Shown here: positions 42,963 to 53,726 of the stretch, piece after piece
Layout of the letters: the number at the start of each line of letters is the position of its first letter
Position numbering within the stretch: the first letter of the stretch is position 1
Notes under the pieces: generated by a model
Seen by the model: the letters and a program-made list of their open reading frames with translations, nothing else
Databases searched by the model: none
Told to the model about the DNA's origin: nothing
Assembly: GCA_944470555.2 (NCBI GenBank)
Contig: OX104127.1
Location: 145,491,787-145,555,786, forward strand
Source: Heterobilharzia americana
Taxonomy: Eukaryota; Platyhelminthes; Trematoda; Strigeidida; Schistosomatidae
Direction of reading: 5' to 3'
Length of the DNA: 64,000 bases
Translations under genes and position numbers: made by a program

Positions 42963-43570
42963 AGGAAGTAACCTCCTTCACTTATCTAGGAAGCACTGTT
43001 TCAACTACAGGCGGGACGGACGAGGACGTCAAAGTCAGAATCGGAAAAGCAAGACAGGCGTTCATTAGCCTGAAACCAGTGTGGAGATCTTCTGCACTCA
43101 GCATGCGGAACAAGATACGGATTTTCAACACCAACGTCAAGTCAGTGCTCTTGTATGGCTCAGAGACTTGGCGCGTCACGAAAGGTATTTCCAATAAACT
43201 ACAGACATTCATCAACAACTGCTTACGCTCGCTGCTGAAGATCAGATGGCCAGAAAAAATAAGCAACAAGGAACTCTGGGAACGAACCAACCAAGAACCT
43301 ATCACGCAACAAATATGCAGGAAGAAGTGGAGATGGATTGGGCATGCACTGAGAAGGCCGACTGAGGACATCACGCGTCAGGCCCTCGAGTGGAATCCCC
43401 ATGGGAAGCGACGAGTTGGACGTCCGAGGGTGACATGGAGGAGGTCATGCGAGGAGGAAATGAGAGCTTCTGGGCTGTCGTGGAACCAGGTTCAAAAGAT
43501 CTCAGAGAACAGAGGTCACTGGAGGCGTGCTACTGAAGCCCTATGTTCCACTAGGAACCCAAGGGACTAA
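42959..43570 (+). CDS. RTE polyprotein C-terminal part, displaced by a frameshift
   Basis: A 203-codon continuation with the RT thumb (SFTYLGSTVSTTGG), IRIFNTNVKSVLLYGSETWR, the WERTNQ block, RWIGHALRRP, and the conserved WNPHGKRRVGRPRVTWRR motif near residues 146-162. It ends NPRD just before TAA, the first repeat of the 3' tail. In copy 14 the same junction (IPHHHHHQQQTPITVNGRNLK) is in one frame, so the split here is a small indel in the CAA/CAC repeat and not a normal feature of the family. Confidence 0.88.
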   Translation: MKEVTSFTYLGSTVSTTGGTDEDVKVRIGKARQAFISLKPVWRSSALSMRNKIRIFNTNVKSVLLYGSETWRVTKGISNKLQTFINNCLRSLLKIRWPEKISNKELWERTNQEPITQQICRKKWRWIGHALRRPTEDITRQALEWNPHGKRRVGRPRVTWRRSCEEEMRASGLSWNQVQKISENRGHWRRATEALCSTRNPRD

Positions 43571-43607
43571 TAATAATAATAATAATAAAAATATTACTAC
43601 TATAATT

Positions 43608-44575
<968 letters not shown>

Positions 44576-44704
44576 ACCCAGCAACTTATTTATTCAATTT
44601 CTACTTATCTCATTATATTGTCAGGTAGCACCATTTTTAGTTTGTCAAAAGAAGAGTAGTAGCGACTACTGAACTTAATATTTGTTTCTGAAATCGAAAA
44701 ATAC

Positions 44705-44930
44705 ATTTATACTGGATGATGACCTGGAGTGAAATGTAAATTCCGACCGTAGCCAGACTCGAACCAGTGACCAACGGATTCCCAGTCCTATGCTCTACCA
44801 ATTGAGCTACAATGTCCAACTGTTGAGCAGATTTTTATTTTACTTCATTCACTTCAATTTTATCTAACTACCATGTGAATTCGTAACACGTTGCTGCCGC
44901 TTGATTATATTCACACTACGTTCATTATTC
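44705..44930 (-). mobile_element. S4 tRNA-like repeat, minus strand
   Basis: The minus strand has TGTAGCTCAATTGGTAGAGC (A box) at about 44795-44815, B box CACTGGTTCGAGTCTGG, and downstream S4 blocks. The 5' region (44815-44930) also matches S4 copies at 15060-15200. Confidence 0.75.
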
Positions 44931-45420
44931 CCATTGTGACATCAAAACAAGATATTTAGCAAAGAGGATTCTTTCAACGAATTTATTTTCAAGCTGTACT
45001 TTAATATATATGATATTTAAAGACTGTAATGCGTGAGAAAGATTTAACCGAAATAGTGGGGGGTTGAAACAATAATAATGATGGTGGTGATAATTATTAT
45101 GTTGATAGTTGATGACGTAAAGGGATTACGTAAGACTTTCAAATCGTTTATAAATTGCATATAGATTAAAAGGGGGGTGAGAACGTTAATGAACACTCAA
45201 AGGGTTAGGTAATATAAATGAGACAAGTTAAGTGGAGTAAAATGAAAATGTTTTGTTAACAGTTGCGATAATTAGGAAGATCAAATGAAATAATACCGCA
45301 AACAAATTAATACAAAAAGAGTGATAATGACTATATAAGAGTACGAAGATTAATCTGACACTGGCTGCCAAGTGAGGACTTCTCATCCCGATTCAAATTT
45401 AACTCATTTATAGAGAGGGA
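44931..45420. other. AT-rich spacer
   Basis: Nothing was recognised beyond AT-rich DNA. Confidence 0.45.
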
Positions 45421-45439
45421 GCACCATATTGATTATCAT

Positions 45440-45544
45440 TTTGATTATTTGAGATTTGGCAGACTAGTATTAATACTGGGTGATGATTGAAGGTGAGATG
45501 AAATTCTGGACAGCCGCCGGTTTCGAACCAGCTACCAGGGATTT
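45440..45544 (-). mobile_element. S4 repeat fragment
   Basis: The minus strand contains the S4 3' end (ACTAGTCTGCCAAATC, with TTTCATCTCACCTTCAATCA) and a B box-like GCTGGTTCGAAACC. It is interrupted at about 45545 by the S3 element. Confidence 0.65.
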
Positions 45545-45790
45545 GGTTTGGACTAGGGTGAGAAGTTCTGTTAGTTGGTTGGAGGCAATCGGTAGGAAGC
45601 TCTGGACCTAGGTTTCGTGCTTTTCGGCTTTCATCAGCATGGCGTATCTGCAACCTCGACGGAACTGATGTCCCACCGGAGATTCGAACCCACCTCACCC
45701 AGTGTTGTAGTCAGCGACTTTACCACTGAGCTACTGACCACCTGTAGGACTGGCTTACATGTATTGATTGGTCACGGGAAATGCAACCAA
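45545..45790 (-). mobile_element. S3 tRNA-headed repeat with a hammerhead-like core
   Basis: Minus strand: A box CAGTAGCTCAGTGGTAAAGT and B box GGTGGGTTCGAATCTCC, then a hammerhead-like motif at 45595-45650 and a 3' part ending near ..CCAACCAACTAACAGAACTT. The only other copy seen is the worn fragment at 9305-9475. Confidence 0.68.
45595..45650 (-). ncRNA. Hammerhead-like ribozyme of the S3 family
   Basis: Minus strand: CUGAUGA (45631-45637), loop CGAAAA, GCAC, GAAA (45613-45616), self-complementary CCUAGG (45607-45612), then UC with the predicted cut between 45605 and 45604. Stem II has decayed to AAGC/GCAC. The copy at 9361 keeps G and U at these positions, implying an ancestral GUGC/GCAC stem. 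Stem I pairs only two bases here, so this copy is probably inactive. Confidence 0.55.
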
Positions 45791-45829
45791 TTTCATGTTG
45801 TCTAGGACTAGAAGAAAGAGAAGTTCTGA

Positions 45830-46080
45830 CTAGGCAGCCAGTGTGAATACAACCAAGTGGTAGTAACTTGTCATGAATTCACATAGTAGTCGAGCAAAAC
45901 CCTTGTTGACTGAAGTGAAATAAAAATCTGGTCAGCAGTCAGAACTTGTTACTCAGTTGATAGAGCATCGCTGGTTAGGATCCGGCTGCTGTCCAAATTT
46001 TCATTTTACCTTCAATCATCACCCAGTAAAAATACTAGTTTGCTAAACCTCGTCTATCTCAGATGATCAAAATGAAATTA
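45830..46080 (+). mobile_element. S4 repeat, plus strand
   Basis: It contains the S4 5' region (GTGTGAATAC.. CATAGTAGTCGAGCAAAACC), a worn head (TTACTCAGTTGATAGAGCAT, B box TGGTTAGGATCCGG) and the S4 3' end CCTTCAATCATCACCCAGTA with ..TATCTCAGATGATCAAAATG. Confidence 0.7.
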
Positions 46081-47514
46081 GATTTTTCCTTAAACTTATC
46101 AAGCTTATATACCGATCGGATGATAGACAGAGTTATAGGGAAATTGTATCACTTAAAATCTTGTTAATTTCTTATAATAGAACATAATCAAATTAGAATA
46201 CGTCTGTCTAAGAAAACTGTTTTTGAAAATCACGAAATGAATGTCTAATTCTCAAGATTTTAGTAATATTTATATGCTTATGTTTTAAGTTATTATCATT
46301 TCGATTTAGTGTTTTTCTTCAAACTCTTCTTGCTCATTTTAATGAAATCTGGTTTTATGAAATATGGAGTAACTATTTTATCTGAAGTCTATTCTAACTT
46401 GCAAACAGATATCGTATACAGTTAACTGTTTGTCTAATCCCTGAACATTTGAGAACTTTTAGTCATAAACGAGTATACTAAGCGCTAAAATAGGTTAATA
46501 TATGATAGTCAACTAAAGTTGGGGAACATTCATAGTTCTTCTCAAAGTGTATTCTATCAGTAGATTGGAAGTATAATGGTAAATTTGAGAAAGAATACAT
46601 GGATATCTAAAATATCAAGTGAGAAGAAAACAATGAAAATTATCTTAAAATTTTATCAATTGTTACATTCACCAAGTAGCAGGAAATTGAATGTTCATAT
46701 TCAATGATTGATAAAACTCGTATAATGAACATATTTAGAAATGAATAAACATAAATCTACACTACTTATTTCCATTAAAACAATATTGTTTTTTAATCAC
46801 TGATTATTAGAAAGATATCTCCCTAATAACTGAAACGATGAATACTCTCACTTTTTCATATATGACTCATATAAATTAGATACAAGTTCAATATCTGAAC
46901 TTAGAAGCTATTTGTTCAAAGCCTGGAATGATTCAAGTTTTTCTTCTATCTTCACTGCTTTCCTTGTATGATAAATATCAATCTGATTACCTATTGTCAT
47001 GTCATATAGCCTATACAATAAAAGGCTATTCACTTGTTTTACAAATTATAAGTTAAATATTAAACAATATCAGTTTACCAAATAACTGTAGTATCAAATC
47101 AGTGAGTTGATCATATTATAAAAACTTTTCCTCAGTATATTGAAATAGCATACATTTAGATTTTTTAGATGTCGTCAATGTAGATGTTGTAGATCAGTCG
47201 ACAGCGAGGTATAGAAACAGAGAGTCAGCTGAGTTCTAACATGTTACACTCAAATGGAATCTTGTGAATTATCAGTGACTACACTCTAAACTTGGCTGAT
47301 ACACTTCAGTTAGTGAAAAACATATATGACTTGACAGCTGTATCGGTTAACATCTCATAAATAAATATATACGGCTGGTGTTTCTACCTTCAAATACAAA
47401 GTTTCCATCATAATTGATTCTAATAAACAAAACATCAGACTAGAAACTGATCTTAAACAGAAGCTTTATATGTTTAGTGACATTGAGTAACTTGATAAGT
47501 TTGAAATATGGGCC
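46081..47514. other. 1.4 kb AT-rich spacer, nothing recognised
   Basis: No gene or repeat family was seen. Confidence 0.5.
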
Positions 47515-47690
47515 ATGGGATTCTGAACCAGTGGCTGGCCACGGAGCGTGAATGTCACGGATCCGAACCCTGGCGGGGTCGTGGATGCGCACTGCTGAGA
47601 AGTCTCATACTAGGACGAAACAGCTGTCCAGTGCTCCAAGTTTTCCTTTGTTCCTCCAAGTGACGTCACTCTACGATGAATAAGAACTCG
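47515..47690 (+). mobile_element. S2 repeat with near-intact hammerhead
   Basis: The head is partly degraded; the hammerhead is at 47589-47634. Stem I GCACUG/CAGUGC is perfect, stem II is GUCU/GGAC (one G-U), and GAAA, CAGCUG and GUC|C are intact. The box reads CUGAGAAG, changing G8 (general acid) to A, so it should be inactive. Confidence 0.78.
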
Positions 47691-47824
47691 AAATTTAAAA
47701 TAGCCAAAAAAACCCAACTCTTTATTTGCGAAGTATAGGCAATTAAACTTCATTTTATACAAACTTATAGATTGTCTCTGGTATCGGTGTAAATTAATCA
47801 AGCATGCAATTCAGAGGTTTGTGG

Positions 47825-48070
47825 TGATTAATTGATCTCAAGGTGATATACATCACGAACTGACATCAATTGGAGAAATATTAGAAACCTAGGAGTACTG
47901 GACAGCTGTTTTGTTCTAATATGAGACTCCTAAGCGGTACCCATTCATGACACTGCATCGTCAGGTTTCCAACCCACGACCTTCAGGTTCCCCGGTCAGC
48001 ACGTTACCACTTGGTCACTTAGTCCATATTTCCAACTGTCAGTTTACTATATAGTTCGACCTCCATTCAA
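47825..48070 (-). mobile_element. S2 repeat, minus strand, degenerate
   Basis: The minus-strand head (B box GTCGTGGGTTGGAAACC) and ribozyme relic (about 47890-47945) carry several core changes. The orientation is opposite to the S2 copy at 47515. Confidence 0.65.
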
Positions 48071-48389
48071 TCCCGTCGAATATAAGGAGAGTTACTTAAC
48101 TACGGATACTCTTCTTTCTACTTCAGTCAGCCATACTCCTCAAAACAGAAATCATCTGTGTACGCAACTTATCCTGTTTTATCTGAAATTAGGACTTAAG
48201 ATGGTTATACTATACCGCAGTTGAATAACAGTTATTTTAGTACAAATCAATGCACAACTAGATTTTGAATACACTTTTTGATCATTCTCAGAGTCTCTTT
48301 TTCAGACCCAGACTATATTCTCATGTATTACATTGAAATATCCTTAGTGTAAATGAATGATAGGAAACATATGGATATGGATGTATAAT

Positions 48390-48660
48390 TGTTTTTATAT
48401 CATACCGTCGTTGACTAGACCGAATTGATCGGTCTCTATTGGCATGTGGGATCCTGTGCGGATGCCTCAATATTGCCTGTGTTTCAATTATATATACTAA
48501 TGATGGATAGTGGCTACCAGTGGAATCTAGGATGCACATTTCGTCCTATTTGAGACTCACTGGTCAGCTGGATGTACCTGCCTTCTAGCGAGTGATGTTG
48601 TTCCCATCAGGACGAAATGCGCATCCTGGATTCCACTGATAGCCACGATCCATCATTAAG
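48390..48660. mobile_element. S1 inverted pair with CCAG-insertion ribozyme
   Basis: Minus strand 48606-48390: B-box end, then a ribozyme with the CCAG insertion in CUGANGA (48552-48567), GAAA, UGUGCA and a full S1 tail. At 48607-48655 a plus-strand S1 ribozyme half (GGACGAAATGCGCATCC) is fused directly to the minus unit. Confidence 0.78.
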
Positions 48661-48888
48661 ATGACTATACTGCTTGAATTCACTTGAATATATGTGAAGA
48701 GATATTTGTTTCATTTTTGCAGATATTTATTAGATATTGTGAGAATTGTGTGCAATCTTTAAAATATACATTTATAAGCACTATACACTTCTGTTCAGAC
48801 AACTATTTGCTTCGAGCATCCGCACTTCACGCTACAAATATTCGCTACAATTAAAGTGGTTACCTTCCATCTATGCATATTCTTCTGT
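48661..48888. other. AT-rich spacer
   Basis: Nothing was recognised. Confidence 0.4.
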
Positions 48889-48900
48889 TCCCTAGATGTA

Positions 48901-49992
48901 TTATTATTTATTATTATTATTTGTCCCTTGGGTTACTAATGGAATATAGGGATTCAGTGCACTCTGTTCTCTGAAATATTTTGAATCTCGTTCATCGACA
49001 TCCCACAATCTCTCATTTATTCCTCACACAATCTCCTCCATGTCACCATCACATCAGACACACAACTTGTTGTTTCCCATCTGGGTTCCACTTGACGACC
49101 TGGCCTTATGCGTGATGTCCCCAGTCAGCCTTCTCAGTGTATGCCCAATCCAATCCAATCCAATCCAATCCATCTCGACTTCTTCACTTCTGCATATTTG
49201 TTGAGTGATAGGTTCTTGCTTTGTTGGTTTGTTGCCAGCTAGTCAGTCAGTCAGCCAGCCAGCCAGCCAGCCACCCAGAGTTACTCCTTGCTTATTCTCA
49301 CTATTCTGGTCATCTGATCTTCAGTAATGAGCCAGAGTAGGTGGCAGTTGTTGATGAATATCTGTAGTTTGTTGGAAAGGCTTTCTGTAACGCGCCAACT
49401 CTCTGAACCATATAGGAGCACTGAATCGACGTTGGTGTTGAAAATCCGGATGTTGTTCCACATGCTGAGTGTAGTGGAGGTCTCCATACTGGTTTCAGGT
49501 TAATGAATGCCTGTCTTGCTTTTCGGAGTCTGGTTGTCTTTGACATGCATGTCTGTGCCAGTGTCGCCTGTCGTTGGAACAGTGTTGCTGTGGCTAGATA
49601 GGTGAAGGAGGCTACCTCCTGTTCATGTTGATTGGAGTCTGTTGTTGTTGTTGGTGGTGGTATCTTCATCACCTCTGTCTTGTCTACGTCTCTTTTGAAG
49701 TCCCGTCTTTGCTGTCCCGTTCTACCTCTTCTGTCAACTTGTTAGTTTTCGCCTGTACATCTTCGAGTTTGTGTGACATTAGACACAAGTCATCATCGGC
49801 TAAATCCAAGTATTCGAGGATGTTTTGCGCGGTCCAGTATATCCCCCTATTCTCGCTCCTCACTATTTGTTGCAAGATCCAGCCCACTACAATCAAGAAT
49901 ATCATGCGTGATAGTGGGCAGCCTTGTTTTACTCCTGTCTTCACTTCACCCCAAAGGCATCACTGAGCTTCCCATTGTAAATTACTTGGCAT
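48901..49992 (-). mobile_element. RTE-A copy 12, 5'-truncated
   Basis: Minus-strand copy from the QVIHNGKL equivalent to the CCCAAGGGAC end at about 48920, with an AAT-rich tail. The motif-C area reads YLDLADDDLCLM, so FADD is altered. A possible target-site duplication: TCCCTAGATGTA (48889-48900) and TCCCTAAGTGTA (49992-50003). A short CCAG tract lies at 49235-49275. Confidence 0.9.
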
Positions 49993-50003
49993 CCCTAAGT
50001 GTA

Positions 50004-50949
50004 TAGCTACATAATTTTTATGGAAACTACAAAAAGCTTGACTGCTTTTTAATGAAAACTTATCAAAATATCAAGCATCATGGAGATATTTGTACCCACT
50101 CGGATGATAACAGAAATGACTAAACACTCCTTCATACTCTCTGCAGATATCTGATGCTCAAGTAACATAAATTAGTGCATAAAGAATTTCTTAAGGTAAG
50201 CAGTTTTGTCTTATAAATGTCTTACCTAATCTCTTATCATCGACATTTCATAGCACACACTACTAATGAAATATGAAAATAACTTACCGAAACTCCTGAT
50301 CAGAATGGCAACTTTTAGTGATTTGACAACTGACTTTGCTATACTCCTTAGTAATCCAAGTTCTCACTGAAAACGAAATTGTTCACTTAACAATATAGTT
50401 TCTTAGAAGCAAGATACAGTTTTTACCAAAAAGTGACTGCCAGTGTTCTGTTAAGTAACTTATTGTGCTGTTGATTAGAATGTTATGATTTTTTTAAATA
50501 AATGCTAACGTGAATACAGTTTTGGTATCTCCATTTTCAATATCAACAGAATGTTATTTAATCATGGGTAAATATTTGACTATACAATTGGTTATCAGCA
50601 TACAAAATACATATCAAACTTTATATCCTGAGTTTAACTTAGTATATAAATAGATAAATTTTTACTTCAGAGAATTAACTTTCATGAAAAATATCCACTT
50701 AACCTGAATAAAAGAATCACAAACAAATATAAAGCCAGTAGTTCTGTTGGGATCAGAAATCATTCATGATTCATAGAAAATATTACATGATAGATCGGAA
50801 CATCTATGTATTCGCTAGAAACAAAAACTGTTACAAACTTTACATATCGCGCTTGCAAATACTAGAATATTTTATCAGCGAAATCGATATGACTATTCAA
50901 GTGTTTGGATTGTATTACTAGGTTTACAAATTGGTAATCCTGCTTATTT
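50004..50949. other. AT-rich spacer, nothing recognised
   Basis: No gene or repeat family was seen. Confidence 0.5.
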
Positions 50950-50953
50950 CATC

Positions 50954-51965
50954 TCAAGTGATTCACAATGGAAAGCTCAGTGATGCCTTTGAAATGAAGA
51001 CATGAATAAGACAAGGCTGCCAACTACAATCACCGATCATCTTTCTCATTATGGTCGACTGGATCATGCAACAAACTGTGAGGAGCCAGAAGATGGCCAT
51101 ACACTGGCTGAACCGATGAAAAGACTCTAGAAGACTCGGATTTCGCCGATGATGATTAATGTCTAGTGTCTTGTCACACAAGCTCAAAGATCTACAGACA
51201 AAACCCAACAAGATGAAAGAAGAGTCAGGGTAGCGAAGACGGGACTGACTTCAGACGAACATAGAGAAGACAGAGGTGATGAAGACACCCAACCAATAAC
51301 AACAAGCACTAGTCATTATCAGTGACAGAAATCTAAAGAAGAATTGTCTCTTTCACCTACCTACGTGGGCAGTATCATTTCAACTACAGGCGGTGTCACA
51401 GTCGAGGACGTCAAAGCCAGTCAGAATCGGAATCAGTGTGAAGATCTATTGCACTACACTCAGCATAAAGCGTGAACAGCATCCGAATTTTCAACACCAA
51501 TTCAGTCAATTCAGTTCTTCTCTATGGTGTTTCAGACACTTGGTGTGTTACGAAAAACCTTTCCAACAAACTACACACATACATCAATAGCTGCCGTTTA
51601 CGCTCACTCGATACCGATGATCAGATGGCGAGAAAGAATGAGCAGCAAGGAACTCACTCTGACCTGCCAACCAACCAACCAAGAACCTATCGCGCAACGA
51701 ATATGCAGAAGAAGAAGGTAGGGATGGATTGGATCAGACATACACTGAGAAGACCATTTGGGGACATTGCGTGGCAGGCCAGGCGTTTGAGTAGAATCCA
51801 AATGAGAAACGACGATTTGGGCATTTGAGGTGATGGTGACATGTAGGAGATGGTGTAAGGAAGAAATGAAGGCTTGTGTGCAGTCATGGAGCCAGGTTGG
51901 AAAGACTGGAGAGAAGAGAGTGGAATGAAGGCGTGATACTGAAACCGTATGTTCCACTAATAAAT
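50954..51965 (+). mobile_element. RTE-A copy 13, 5'-truncated
   Basis: It starts at the QVIHNGKLSDAF equivalent of the RT and ends at TATGTTCCACTAATAAATAA, lacking the GGAACCCAAGGG terminus. It is therefore also 3'-shortened or ends at a minimal tail. FADD becomes FADDD followed by a stop. Frames are broken throughout. Confidence 0.88.
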
Positions 51966-52569
51966 AACTCATTTCACTGAACTATTTTATCAAACCAATC
52001 CATTATGTATTCATTTATCACTTAAATACTTCAACTTTTCTGTTTACTTGCATCATACTTAGCCTAACGGGTATAGAAAGGTTGTATGAGGTTTAGTTCT
52101 TAGTTATGATTGAGATAACCAAAGTTCACTCTGTATACTCGAACGTTACTCAATCTAACTGAACTACTGTTTAAAACAACAGAACTGGATGCTGCTTATC
52201 ACCTTTTCACTTTATTCACTTCCGGGTGCAGTACGAAAAGATAAGATCATTATAAGGTGAATGGAATATATAATTAAAAAACTGACATTTTAGGAATCAT
52301 ACTGATGGGCTTCAGTCATAACGTATCATCAACACTTCTTAACTTGCTTCATAGTTTCAGACTGCATACTTAGGTTATAATAGTCTCAACACTGATTTAA
52401 TATAAAAGAGACCGATAATTCTCAGTGAACCATCATATTGATGATAAATAAGATGAACAGTTAGAATGAATTGAAATAGTCAACTCAAAATGAAGTACAA
52501 TGAACATCAATCCTTATTATCATGTAGCGAAAAATTTTAATATTTTTCAGCTATAACTTATAGTAGTAA
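51966..52569. other. AT-rich spacer
   Basis: Nothing was recognised. Confidence 0.5.
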
Positions 52570-53222
52570 TCTTTCAAGTTGTTATTCATCGTAGACTGAC
52601 ATCACTTAGAGCAACAGAGGAGACCTGGGAGCACTCAACACCTGTTTCGTCCAACTAGTATGAGAATCAACAACAGTGAGCACACACACGACTCCGCACC
52701 ATCAGGGATCAAACCCACAACATTCAGGTCCCGTGGCCAGCGCATTACCATTCAGCTAACCATTTGGTCAGAATCCAATGCTCCATATTTCCAACTTCTG
52801 TTAGCTCACAGTACAGCACAGCCGCCATCCCATTTCATCATTGAGTAATTGTCCATCCTCACGACCATCAGGCTTTGACTCCACCAGTCACGATTTCTCA
52901 TTGGGACTTCGGGAATACTTCACGAAGCTAGTTATCAATGAGCACCAGTCCAATTGAATTTTGAGGGAGTCCCGTCTGAAATATGGTGCATTGGATTCTG
53001 AACCAGTGGCTAGCTCAATGGTAGGGTTAGGGACCTGAAGGTGGTGGGTTTGATCCCTGGCTGGTGGGGTCGTGTGTGCGCACTACTGAGGATTCCCATA
53101 CTAGTCGGACGAAACAGCCGTCTAGTGCTCCCAGGTTCCCTTAATTCCTCCAAGTGATGTCAGTCTTCGATGAATAACAACTTGAAATATCTCTAAATCT
53201 CCATAACTCCCTCAAAATTTAG
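52570..53222. mobile_element. S2 inverted-dimer composite
   Basis: 52570-52970 is a complete minus-strand S2c unit: ribozyme relic (52631-52682), tRNA head at 52700-52760, and 5' region to CAATTGAATTTTGAGGG. At about 52975 it switches to a plus-strand S2 unit lacking its 5' region: head GTGGCTAGCTCAATGGTA, B box GGTGGGTTTGATCCCTGG, hammerhead 53080-53128, 3' part to 53222. The heads face each other. Confidence 0.83.
53080..53128 (+). ncRNA. Hammerhead ribozyme (S2) with compensatory stem I change
   Basis: Stem I is GCACUA (53080-53085) with UAGUGC (53123-53128), six perfect pairs, where most copies have GCACUG/CAGUGC. CUGAGGA, GAAA and the GUC cleavage site are intact. Stem II keeps three pairs (UCC/GGA) with a U-C mismatch at the base. 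Stem III is CAGCCG. Confidence 0.7.
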
Positions 53223-53726
53223 TTATAGTAGTAAATCGAGACGCACACTCTTTGATAGTTAACATGAAGCATTATTGTGTAATATACTTTATTTACTTGT
53301 GAATAACTTTATGTACATTTGAAAATGTTAAACAAACTCATTTTGAAGACAAACCACAGGAGGGAAGAAGTTTTCTTCTTTTTCATTTACCACATTTATT
53401 ATAAGCGAATCACTCTGTAGTTAATATGTAACTATCTGTCAGATATAAACTTTTAGTGTAGTTAGTTAATTTCGCTACATGTAACAATAAATTCCGAATA
53501 TCTCATCCATACTGCTTCCATTCTAAATATTTATTGTGTTTACGTTAAAATAGTTTCTCAATCTATAAAAAAAAAATAGTCTTTCATTTTTACTCACTTT
53601 AATCATGGGACAATATAATACATGAATATTATTGTGAAATAATAAATAAAATATATAATGAGGTTATCATGAAAACAGGTTATTACCAATCAAATTTAGC
53701 TTTAGATTACAACTTACAAACATCAT
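53223..53726. other. AT-rich spacer
   Basis: Nothing was recognised. Confidence 0.5.

Larger units (their letters stand above)
40371..43590 (+). mobile_element. RTE-A copy 10, full-length non-LTR retrotransposon
   Basis: This is the only full-length copy. The 5' boundary is set by the start of homology with copy 5 (TAACCTCGCC at 40371 and at 12529). About 190 bp of 5' UTR precedes an endonuclease-RT ORF and a C-terminal ORF. The 3' end is AACCCAAGGGAC followed by (TAA)n. Single-polyprotein organisation (APE endonuclease, RT, no separate gag ORF), a length of about 3.2 kb and a short microsatellite-like tail are typical of the RTE clade. No clear target-site duplication is visible because the 5' flank is rDNA and the 3' flank is another RTE copy. 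Confidence 0.95.
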
